Positions 6,413 through 12,582 of a stretch of DNA of 12,582 bases are shown here, in pieces. Below the pieces are notes generated by a model. The model searched no databases. It was given only the letters and a program-made list of their open reading frames with translations, and was not told where the DNA came from. Source of the stretch: an uncultured Eubacteriales bacterium (GTDB lineage Bacteria; Bacillota_A; Clostridia; Christensenellales; Aristaeellaceae); the NCBI GenBank assembly GCA_944333375.1, contig CALVKX010000036.1, positions 1 through 12,582 of the forward strand, in the 5' to 3' direction. Each line of letters opens with the position of its first letter. Position 1 is the first letter of the stretch. The position numbers and the translations under genes were made by a program.

Positions 6413-6444
6413 AAAAAGCCCCGCCTCCCAAGGGAGCGCGGGGC
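6413..6444 (-). terminator. Intrinsic terminator after ftsZ
   Basis: GCCCCGC-CTCCC (6418-6429) pairs with 6432-6444, 12 pairs with one bulged base, and the minus strand continues with TTTTT at 6413-6417. It begins within 10 bases of the ftsZ stop codon and should end the division operon. Confidence 0.8.
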
Positions 6445-6450
6445 ATTGCG

Positions 6451-7965
6451 TCACTTGCGGCTTGGACGGCGCAGGAAGGCCGGCACGCCCAGATCGTCGC
6501 GTTCAACGGTGCTGGGCTGCGGCGCGGGCTCGGGCTGCGACGCCTTGGCATCCGGCTGGCCCACGGGCTGCTGCATGCCGCCCTGATACTGCTGTCCGTA
6601 TTCCATCTGCTGCATGCCAGGCTGCTGAGGCTGCTGCATGCCGCCCTGGTACTGCATCCCGGGCTGGCCCATGCCGTAGTCCAGCTGTCCGTAGGGCTGC
6701 TGGGGCTGATAGCCCTGGCCGAAGCCGGACTGGTACATCTGTCCGTTTTGAACCATCTGCGGCATGGCCGCCGGCGTGGGGATGGCGCTTCCGCCGCCCA
6801 TGTAGCTGCCAAAGCCGCCGCTGCGCTCCTCGTCCATGGGCATGTTGAAGCTCATATCCTCATAGGAGGGGGTGGGGTAATCCTGCTGCACCAGGGGCGT
6901 CCCGCGCAGGCTGCCCGCGTCATAGGCCGCGCCGCCGCCGGAGAAGCTGCGCGTCCAGTCGCGGTCCGAGCCGCTCTTCTTCTTACCGTCCTCCTTCTTG
7001 GGGAAGGGGGTCTTTTCAAACCCGGTGGCGATGACGGTGATGCGAACCTCGTCGTCCATGTTCTCATCGATACCGGCGCCGAAGATGATGTTGGCCTCGC
7101 TGTCGGCCGCCTGCATGACCAGGTTGGCCGCCTCGTTGATATCGATGATGCTCATGTCCTCGCCGCCGGTGATGTTGATGAGCACGGCGCGCGCGCCGTC
7201 GATGTTCGTCTCCAGCAGCGGACTCTGGATGGCGTTCTTGGCCGCCTCCACCATGCGGTTTTCGCCCTTGCCGGTACCGATGCCCATATGGGCCAGTCCG
7301 CCGGACTCCATGACGGTCTTGACGTCGGCGAAATCGAGGTTGATGAGCGCGGGTACGGCGATCAGGTCGCTGATGCCCTGGATGCCCTGGCGGAGCACGT
7401 CGTCTGCGATGCGGAAGGCCTCCAGCATTGACGTGCCCTTGGTGACCACCTGCAAAAGCCGGTCGTTGGGGATGACGACCAGTGTGTCCACGCGCTGCTT
7501 GAGGTCGATCACGCCCATCTCGGCATTCTTCATGCGCTGCTTGCCCTCGAAGGCAAAGGGCTTGGTGACCACAGCAATGGTCAGGCAGTTGAGATCTCGG
7601 GCGATCTCGGCCACAATCGGGGCCGCGCCGGTCCCGGTGCCGCCGCCCATGCCGGCGGTGACGAACACCAGATCCGCGCCCTTGAGCGCCTGGGCGATCT
7701 CCTCTCGGCTCTCCTCCGCGGCGCGGCGGCCCACGTCGGGCACCGCGCCCGCGCCCAGGCCCTTGGTCAGCTTTTCGCCGATCTGGATGGTCGTGCTGGC
7801 CTTGCTCATGGCAAGCGCCTGCCGGTCCGTATTGACGGCAATGAACTCCACGCCCTTGAGACCTGCATCCACCATGCGGTTGATGGCGTTGTTGCCGGCC
7901 CCGCCGCAGCCGATTACCTTGATGCTCGCAAAGCTCTGTTGATCCTCGATCTGAAACTCAAGCAC
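6451..7965 (-). CDS. ftsZ: Cell division protein FtsZ with long Q/G/M/Y-rich C-terminal linker
   Basis: 504 residues, longer than the usual 350-400. The GTPase core covers about residues 12-318: [14 protein letters not shown] (18-31), the tubulin signature GGGTGTG (107-113), and the T7-loop NLDFADV (209-215) with catalytic Asp211 and Asp214. FtsZ polymerises with GTP into the division ring. Residues about 319-488 form a disordered linker; 400-468 is dominated by Gln, Gly, Met, Tyr and Pro and holds two copies of QYQGGMQQP (438-446, 459-467). The C-terminal peptide [11 protein letters not shown] (490-500) matches the conserved site that binds FtsA and other partners, so the protein is intact. 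The start is GTG at 7965 behind AGGGGGA; an overlapping ATG at 7972 is out of frame. It follows ftsA by 44 bases, and a terminator follows it. Confidence 0.98.
   Translation of the reverse strand: MLEFQIEDQQSFASIKVIGCGGAGNNAINRMVDAGLKGVEFIAVNTDRQALAMSKASTTIQIGEKLTKGLGAGAVPDVGRRAAEESREEIAQALKGADLVFVTAGMGGGTGTGAAPIVAEIARDLNCLTIAVVTKPFAFEGKQRMKNAEMGVIDLKQRVDTLVVIPNDRLLQVVTKGTSMLEAFRIADDVLRQGIQGISDLIAVPALINLDFADVKTVMESGGLAHMGIGTGKGENRMVEAAKNAIQSPLLETNIDGARAVLINITGGEDMSIIDINEAANLVMQAADSEANIIFGAGIDENMDDEVRITVIATGFEKTPFPKKEDGKKKSGSDRDWTRSFSGGGAAYDAGSLRGTPLVQQDYPTPSYEDMSFNMPMDEERSGGFGSYMGGGSAIPTPAAMPQMVQNGQMYQSGFGQGYQPQQPYGQLDYGMGQPGMQYQGGMQQPQQPGMQQMEYGQQYQGGMQQPVGQPDAKASQPEPAPQPSTVERDDLGVPAFLRRPSRK
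6566..6655 (-). repeat. Short direct repeat inside the FtsZ linker coding sequence
   Basis: A 27-base unit at 6566-6592 recurs at 6629-6655 with a single base difference (GATACT versus GGTACT), 63 bases apart and in frame. It encodes QYQGGMQQP twice. It looks like an internal duplication within a low-complexity region, not an independent element. Confidence 0.75.
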
Positions 7966-8009
7966 AGTGCATCCCCCTACTCAATCTTTCTTCGGTCGCG
8001 TCCGGGGCG

Positions 8010-9203
8010 TCAGCCGCCCAGCAAACTCTTGAAAAAGTCCTTGATGCCGCCAGCCACGCCGCTGGATGTCGCGTTTCTGGCCTCGATGGTGTCGATGATG
8101 AGGTCCATCAGGCCCATGGCGCTTGCGTAGATGGGGCTGGAGAGCTTAATGGTACGCTTGACCGTATCGCGCACGGGCTTTTCCAGCTTGGCCGAGAGAT
8201 AATCCCTGCCGCCACGGTTGAGGCTGAGGCCGCCGCCGGTGAGATAAATGGTGGACCAGCTTCCCAGCTTGATGCCGCTGTCGTCGATACACTCCTTAAT
8301 CATGTCCGCGATCTCGTCCACGCGGGGCTCCAGCACCGCGGCCACCTGCTCCTGCGTGAAGGTCTCCGTCTTGACGCCCTCGCCGCCGGATACGGTATAG
8401 GATTGCGAGATCGTGGATATTCCATACACATATTCCCGCTTGATCTGCTCGGCGGACTCCAGCGGGATGGAGAGGCCCTCAGCCACGTCGGCGGCGATGT
8501 GGCCGCCGCCCACCGGCAATGTCTTTTGAAAGATCACCGCGTCGCCTTCCACCGCCATGACGTCGGTGCAGAGGTAGCCGATGTCGATGAGAATCGCGGT
8601 ACGGTCGCGGTCTTCCTCCAGCAGGTAGAGCATCGCCTCGCCCGTGGAGCTGGAGAAAAAGCCGCTCACGGTGATGTTCATGTCCCGCAGGCGCGCCATC
8701 ACATCGTCCAGGAAGAAGGTATCGGCCACCACGAAGCTCACCAGCGCCTTGAGCTCGGTTCCCTTGAGGCCCACGGGCTCCAGCGTCTTTTTGCCGCCGT
8801 CAACCATAAACCAGGCGGGGCTGCGGTGAACGACCACGCCACGCACGGGCGAGAGCTGCTTGTCCGCATTTGCGAAAATCTTCTCCACATGGCGGGGGGT
8901 CACATGCGGGTCCGCGCCCTGGATGGTCACGCTGGTTTCCACGGCGTACACGCGCGTAAACTCGCCCGGCACGCCCACGTTGATCTCCCGGATCTTGCGC
9001 TTGGACTGCGTCTCCGCCTCCGTAATGGATTTTTGAATGGCCTCGTTGAGCATCACCGTGTTGTTCCACTCGCCGTCCAGAAAGCCGTCATAGGCGGCGA
9101 TGCCCGCGCCTACGATATCGCAGCGCTGGCTGCCGCTTGTCTCGGCCACGAGGGTAACGATCTTGCACGTACCAAAATCAATTGCCGCGATGGTTGATTT
9201 CAT
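8010..9203 (-). CDS. ftsA: Cell division protein FtsA
   Basis: 397 residues of the actin/Hsp70 fold. Phosphate motif 1 is DFGTCKI (9-15), the FtsA-specific SHS2-type insert lies at about 84-160, phosphate motif 2 is LIDIGYLCTDV (205-215) and the adenosine motif is YLTGGGLSLNR (320-330). The tail GGIKDFFKSLLGG (385-397) is a short amphipathic helix, the normal FtsA membrane anchor. FtsA polymerises under the membrane, binds the FtsZ C-terminal peptide and recruits later division proteins. Phosphate motif 2 is unusual: most FtsA proteins read DIGGGTTD here, while this one has Tyr-Leu-Cys in place of the glycines. The ATG at 9203 follows AGGGGA. Context (ftsZ 44 bases downstream, ftsQ upstream) confirms the call over MreB, PilM or other actin-like families. 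Confidence 0.95.
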   Translation of the reverse strand: MKSTIAAIDFGTCKIVTLVAETSGSQRCDIVGAGIAAYDGFLDGEWNNTVMLNEAIQKSITEAETQSKRKIREINVGVPGEFTRVYAVETSVTIQGADPHVTPRHVEKIFANADKQLSPVRGVVVHRSPAWFMVDGGKKTLEPVGLKGTELKALVSFVVADTFFLDDVMARLRDMNITVSGFFSSSTGEAMLYLLEEDRDRTAILIDIGYLCTDVMAVEGDAVIFQKTLPVGGGHIAADVAEGLSIPLESAEQIKREYVYGISTISQSYTVSGGEGVKTETFTQEQVAAVLEPRVDEIADMIKECIDDSGIKLGSWSTIYLTGGGLSLNRGGRDYLSAKLEKPVRDTVKRTIKLSSPIYASAMGLMDLIIDTIEARNATSSGVAGGIKDFFKSLLGG

Positions 9204-9303
9204 AACACAGCATTCCCCTGTTCGTCTTCAATCAGCCGGGGGCCAGCGCCCCACGGCACGGCGGGCGCCGCCGCGCACGCAATAGAAGGCACCCAAAATA
9301 CCA
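9204..9303 (-). other. GC-rich structured leader of ftsA
   Basis: The predicted ftsA transcript begins near 9303 and has a leader of about 100 bases. Two short hairpins are visible: CGGCG/CGCCG (9259-9273) and GGGGC/GCCCC (9239-9252). Neither has a T tract, so they are not terminators. I do not recognise a known riboswitch or protein leader. Confidence 0.4.
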
Positions 9304-9309
9304 TTATTT

Positions 9310-9338
9310 ATTGTAACCGTTTTATCAGGAATACGCAA
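9310..9338 (-). promoter_or_regulatory. Sigma-A type promoter of ftsA-ftsZ
   Basis: On the minus strand TTGCGT (9333-9338) and TACAAT (9310-9315) are separated by 17 bases, in an AT-rich stretch that contrasts with the GC-rich surroundings. It would drive ftsA and ftsZ independently of the ftsW-murA-ftsQ genes upstream. No strong terminator is visible after ftsQ, so read-through probably adds to it. Confidence 0.75.
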
Positions 9339-9347
9339 GCATATTCC
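9328..9347 (-). promoter_or_regulatory. Imperfect palindrome over the ftsA -35 box (possible operator)
   Basis: The minus strand reads GGAATATGCTTGCGTATTCC; 16 of its 20 bases are in palindromic positions and the -35 hexamer lies inside. Such a site could bind a dimeric regulator. It could also simply be a weak hairpin: the plus strand has a T8 run just after it. Confidence 0.35.
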
Positions 9348-9398
9348 CGCTTTTTTTTCACGTTTTTGAGAATAAGTTCGTAAACTTTTCCAGCGCTC

Positions 9399-10286
9399 TC
9401 AATCCTCGGGCATGTACTTGGCATCCTCGGGGGTCGTCACGTCCAGAATCCCGGAGGTCTTGCCAAGCTGGCGCAGATAGGCCATGTCCGTGCGCACGGC
9501 CCCGATTTTGGCCTGCATGTAGTTTGCGTCGCCAAGCCGCACGGTCACGCCCTCCGCCGTCACCAGATAGATGTTGTCCGGGTCTGCCAGGTTGATTTCG
9601 GAAACCTGGCTTTGGTACATCTGCAGCTCCAGCTCCTCCATGATGACGCGGTAGGCCTCCAGCTGACCTTGGGAACGCACCGCCAGCTGCTGCCCGACGC
9701 TGATGTTGCTCACCCGAAAGCCCGTCACCACGGGCATACCCGCGGGCGGGATGGAGGAGGTGCTCTCCGCCATGACCACGCCCTCGCCGTCCAGGGTATA
9801 GAGGATACCCAGCCACTGCATGGCGGCGACGGTCTTGCGCTCCTCGATGTAGAGGTAAATGGTGTTGGGATATTCCTTCTGCATGCCCTTGAAGATGATG
9901 GTGTGGTCGTGGCTGAGGGCCTCGGCCACATCCTCCTCCTCGATGGAAATCATGTTGCGCCCGCGAACCAGGCCCGACGCCGTGACCACCTGCTGGGGCG
10001 TCTTTTCCACGTTGCCCACCACATACACCGTCTCCAGCCTGAAAAGCGTCTGCTGCCCCACCACCAGGGCGATGGTCAGCACCGTCAACAGGCCCAGAAA
10101 TTTGAAAAAGCCATGCGTCCTGCGCCGTTTCTGCGCGCGGCGAACAGCCTGCGCGCTTGGCTGGACGGCGGGTTCGCCGCTCCCGCCGTCCATCGTGTGC
10201 AGGTAGTTGTATGTATATTCCCCGTAGGCCTCGAACTGCTCCTGTTCGGTCTGCTGCGTGCGCTTTTCCCTGGCGCGCTTGCTCAT
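9399..10286 (-). CDS. ftsQ: Cell division protein FtsQ/DivIB
   Basis: 295 residues with the expected bitopic layout. A charged, Gln-rich cytoplasmic region covers 1-58. One membrane span follows a basic stop (RRAQKRRR) at about 60-80 (FFKFLGLLTVLTIALVVG). A POTRA domain spans about 82-150 (FRLETVYVVGN, GLVRGRNMISI, EYPNTIYLYIEERKTVA), and a beta domain runs to about 280. DivIB/FtsQ acts outside the membrane with DivIC/FtsB and FtsL to control septal synthesis by FtsW and its partner penicillin-binding protein. The ATG at 10286 follows GGAGGAAAGG. The gene lies 19 bases after murA, in the same operon. Sequence conservation in this family is low, so the call rests on layout, POTRA motifs and context. 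Confidence 0.9.
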   Translation of the reverse strand: MSKRAREKRTQQTEQEQFEAYGEYTYNYLHTMDGGSGEPAVQPSAQAVRRAQKRRRTHGFFKFLGLLTVLTIALVVGQQTLFRLETVYVVGNVEKTPQQVVTASGLVRGRNMISIEEEDVAEALSHDHTIIFKGMQKEYPNTIYLYIEERKTVAAMQWLGILYTLDGEGVVMAESTSSIPPAGMPVVTGFRVSNISVGQQLAVRSQGQLEAYRVIMEELELQMYQSQVSEINLADPDNIYLVTAEGVTVRLGDANYMQAKIGAVRTDMAYLRQLGKTSGILDVTTPEDAKYMPED

Positions 10287-10305
10287 GTACCTTTCCTCCC
10301 CTGGT

Positions 10306-11568
10306 TTATACCCCGGCGCTTTCCCGGCGGATGTCCGCTCCCAGCGCGGAAAGCATCTCCTCCAGACGCTCGTAGCCGCGGTCGATCAGCTCGGCCCGTT
10401 CCACCAGCGTCTCCCCGCGCGCCGCCAGCCCCGCGATGACCAGGGCCGCGCCGCCGCGCAGGTCCCGCGCCGTCACGCGCGTGCCGTAGAGCGTTTCCAC
10501 GCCCTGAACCACGGCGGTCCTGCCGTTGACCAGGACGTTTGCGCCCATGCGGTTCAAATCGCCCACGTGCGCGAAACGATTCTCAAATACATTCTCCACC
10601 ACCACCGACGTTCCCTTCGCCATCGCCGCCAGCGCCAGCATCTGCGCCTGCATGTCGGTGGGAAAGCCCGGGTGCGGCTGGGTCTGGAGCTGCTGGAAGG
10701 CCGACAGGCGCTGCGGCGCCCGCAGCGTCACCGCGTCCTCCTCCTCCCCGATCTCGCAGCCCATCTCCCGAAGCTTGGTAAAGACCGCGTACAGGTCGCG
10801 GCAGGGCGCGTTGGTGAGCCGCACCTCGCCTCCCGTGGCCGCCGCCGCGGCCAGCAGCGTCCCCGCCACGATGCGGTCCGACATGGGCTGGTAGCTCACG
10901 CCGCGCAGGCGGTCCACGCCCTCGACGATAATGGCGTGCGTGCCCGCCCCGCTGATGCGCGCGCCCATGGCGTTGAGGAGATTTTGCAGATCGGCGATCT
11001 CCGGCTCCCGCGCCACATTGTTGAGCAGCGTCCGCCCCTTGAGCAGCACGGCGGCCATCATCACGTTCTCCGTGGCGCCCACGCTGGGGTAGTCGAAATG
11101 CACGGTCCCGGCGCGCATGCAACGCCCGTCGCAGCGAATGACGCCGCCCTCCTCCCGCACATTCACCCCAAGCTGCCTCAGGCCGCTGAGATGCAGGTCG
11201 ATGGGCCGCAGGCCGATTTCACATCCGCCCGGGAAGGTGACCGTCGCCTTGCGAAACCGCGCGAGGATCGAGCCCAGCAAAAAGATGGAGGATCGGATCT
11301 TCTTGGCCAGGGCGTCGGGCATCTCATGGCGGCTGAGGCCCTGCGGATCGATGGTGAGCGCCCCGTCCCCGCTATGTATCCGACAGCCCAGCGTGCGCAG
11401 GATATCCGCCATATAGCCGACATCCACAAGGTCCGGGCACCCCTCCAGCCGCGTCTTCTCCTGCGTGAGGATGGAGGCGGCCATGATGGGCAGGACCGCG
11501 TTTTTCGCGCTGTGTACCCGCCACTGGCCCCTCAGGCGCCTCCCGCCGCAAATTCGCAAGGTGTTCAT
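10306..11568 (-). CDS. murA: UDP-N-acetylglucosamine 1-carboxyvinyltransferase MurA
   Basis: 420 residues, full length for MurA. It transfers enolpyruvate from phosphoenolpyruvate to UDP-GlcNAc, the first committed step of peptidoglycan synthesis, in the cytoplasm. The substrate-binding Lys22-Asn23 lie in HSAKNAVLP; the catalytic loop is FPGGCEIGLRPIDLH with Cys116 (equivalent to E. coli Cys115). Other conserved blocks are SVGATENVM, NVAREPEIADL, HPGFPTDMQAQ, VFENRFAHV and DRGYERLEEML. Retention of the cysteine predicts fosfomycin sensitivity of the enzyme. HSAKN replaces the usual SGAKN, a conservative-looking local change. The ATG at 11568 follows GGAGGTGG; an in-frame ATG at 11601 lacks a site. 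It lies between ftsW and ftsQ, an arrangement found in other Clostridia. Confidence 0.97.
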   Translation of the reverse strand: MNTLRICGGRRLRGQWRVHSAKNAVLPIMAASILTQEKTRLEGCPDLVDVGYMADILRTLGCRIHSGDGALTIDPQGLSRHEMPDALAKKIRSSIFLLGSILARFRKATVTFPGGCEIGLRPIDLHLSGLRQLGVNVREEGGVIRCDGRCMRAGTVHFDYPSVGATENVMMAAVLLKGRTLLNNVAREPEIADLQNLLNAMGARISGAGTHAIIVEGVDRLRGVSYQPMSDRIVAGTLLAAAAATGGEVRLTNAPCRDLYAVFTKLREMGCEIGEEEDAVTLRAPQRLSAFQQLQTQPHPGFPTDMQAQMLALAAMAKGTSVVVENVFENRFAHVGDLNRMGANVLVNGRTAVVQGVETLYGTRVTARDLRGGAALVIAGLAARGETLVERAELIDRGYERLEEMLSALGADIRRESAGV

Positions 11569-11635
11569 TCTTCCACCTCCGTCAAGCATTCCATGCACCA
11601 TCTTATGTCATGCCTGACCAAGTGTGAAAAAAAGC

Positions 11636-12582
11636 TCATTTGCGCGCCGTGCGGGAAACGCTGAGGATGATCCCTGTCGCCGCCATCAGAAGCGAGATGG
11701 AGGTGCCCCCGGCGCTGAAAAACGGAAGGGGCAGTCCCGTCGTCGGCAGGACACCCACCACCACGCCGATGTTGATAAAGGCCTGGACGGCGATCATCGC
11801 CGTCAATCCCGCCGCCAGCAGGCAGCCATGGCGGTCCGGGCAGGAGACGGCGATGCGCATGCCCGCAAAGGCAAAGGCCACAAACAGCGCGATCACCACC
11901 ACGCAGCCCAGCAGCCCGAAGTCCTCTCCGATGATGGCGAAGATGAAATCGCTTTCCGGGTAGGGCAGGTAGCTGAACTTCTGCCGCCCCTGGCCCAGCC
12001 CGCGCCCGAAAAGGCCGCCCGAGCCGATGGCGATGAGCGACTGGGCCAGCTGATACCCCTCGTCGCTCATCTGGGCAAAGGGATCGCGGAAGGAGAGCAG
12101 GCGCTCTCGGCGATAGGGCTCGACCCACGCATATACCGTGCCCACGCACAGGCCCGCCACGCCCAGCAGGCCCAGATGCCGCCACCTGGCCCCCGCGAGC
12201 AGGAGCATCAGCACCGCCACGATCATGATGCTGCCCGCGGTGGAGAGATTGGGCTGCTCAAGGATCAGAAGAAAGAGCACCGCCGGAACCACCAGCAGGG
12301 GCAAAACGCCCCGCCACAGCTTTTCCACCCGTTCCAGCCGGAAGCTCAGCGTGGCCGCCAGGTAGATCACCGAGGCGATCTTGGCCACCTCCGAGGGCTG
12401 AAAGCTCATCCCCGCGATGCTCAGCCACCGGCGCGAGCCGTTGAGATAGACGCCTATCCCCGGGATCAGCACGAGGACCAGCAAAATGAAGCTGGCCACG
12501 AGCCCCGCGACCACCACCCGCGCGTCGCGCCAGAAGGCGTGCGGAATGCGGCTGGTAATGAGCATCAAAACCGCGCCCAGCC
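11636..12582 (-). CDS. ftsW: Septal peptidoglycan glycosyltransferase FtsW/SpoVE (SEDS family), N-terminus cut by the window edge
   Basis: The frame stays open to the right edge and begins within what aligns as the second membrane segment of B. subtilis SpoVE, so about 50-60 residues are missing. The visible part is a multi-span membrane protein with SEDS motifs: LIPGIGVYLNGSRRWL, FQPSEVAKIA, YQLAQSLIAIGSGGLFGRGL, GQGRQKFSYLPYPESDFIFA (including the Asp of SDFIFA, thought to be catalytic in the family), and near the C-terminus INIGVVVGVLPTTGLPLPFF. FtsW polymerises lipid II with a partner transpeptidase at the septum. The segment usually written QPDLGT reads QPNLST here. The neighbours murA and ftsQ favour FtsW/SpoVE over RodA. 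It ends 67 bases before murA, with no clear promoter or terminator between. Confidence 0.94.
   Translation of the reverse strand, partial: LGAVLMLITSRIPHAFWRDARVVVAGLVASFILLVLVLIPGIGVYLNGSRRWLSIAGMSFQPSEVAKIASVIYLAATLSFRLERVEKLWRGVLPLLVVPAVLFLLILEQPNLSTAGSIMIVAVLMLLLAGARWRHLGLLGVAGLCVGTVYAWVEPYRRERLLSFRDPFAQMSDEGYQLAQSLIAIGSGGLFGRGLGQGRQKFSYLPYPESDFIFAIIGEDFGLLGCVVVIALFVAFAFAGMRIAVSCPDRHGCLLAAGLTAMIAVQAFINIGVVVGVLPTTGLPLPFFSAGGTSISLLMAATGIILSVSRTARK

Noticed and set aside
6566..6655. The repeated 27-base unit as a CRISPR or other repeat array
   Set aside because: There are only two copies, both in frame inside the ftsZ linker, encoding the same peptide.
9328..9360. The inverted repeat plus T8 run on the plus strand as a plus-strand terminator
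   Set aside because: The stem is about 6 bp with mismatches, three bases separate it from the T run, and no plus-strand gene lies upstream to terminate.
11569..11635. Possible terminator or promoter between ftsW and murA (T7 run after the ftsW stop on the minus strand)
   Set aside because: No stable stem precedes the T run, and no convincing -35/-10 pair is present. It is treated as an intra-operon spacer with the murA ribosome binding site.
10258..11664. A 468-codon plus-strand open frame opposite murA and ftsQ
   Set aside because: It is antisense to clear, full-length murA and ftsQ; its translation is low-complexity (His, Arg, Ala rich) with no recognisable motif. Long antisense frames are expected at this GC content.

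Overview
The window looks like a chromosomal core region of a high-GC member of the Bacillota, most likely class Clostridia. The evidence is strong AGGAGG-type ribosome binding sites, sigma-A style promoters, a darA-holB-ricT block as in Bacillus and Clostridium, and a Gram-positive division cluster carrying murA between ftsW and ftsQ. The genus cannot be told from the sequence. I see no phage, transposon, CRISPR, tRNA or rRNA sequence, and no convincing undescribed multi-gene system; most of the window is housekeeping DNA.

Layout. Positions 1-828 (+) hold the end of an aldo/keto reductase of the YghZ type. Positions 943-2960 (+) are a two-gene operon with its own extended -10 promoter: a CNNM/CorC-type membrane protein with CBS domains, translationally coupled to a HAD phosphatase. 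A convergent intergenic stretch with three hairpins (about 2959-3114) separates these from everything to the right, which is all on the minus strand. Reading in the direction of minus-strand transcription (right to left), the order is: ftsW (cut by the window edge), murA, ftsQ/divIB, a promoter, ftsA, ftsZ, a terminator, a promoter, darA, holB, ricT, a promoter, a small 2[4Fe-4S] ferredoxin, a terminator, and an NTF2/SnoaL-like protein.

How they work together. FtsW polymerises septal peptidoglycan, MurA makes the first committed precursor, FtsQ/DivIB belongs to the periseptal complex, and FtsA anchors FtsZ to the membrane. FtsZ carries a long Q/G/M/Y-rich linker before its conserved C-terminal peptide. 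The next unit joins a cyclic-di-AMP-binding PII-like protein (DarA), the DNA polymerase III delta' clamp-loader subunit (HolB) and a PSP1-family protein (RicT), a widespread Bacillota arrangement. The ferredoxin and the NTF2-like gene are probably a separate unit in which the second gene depends on read-through of a strong hairpin.

The points most worth checking are the low-complexity FtsZ linker, the altered second phosphate motif of FtsA, an imperfect palindrome lying over the -35 box of the ftsA promoter, the intercistronic terminator before the NTF2-like gene, and the repeat-like convergent intergenic region.
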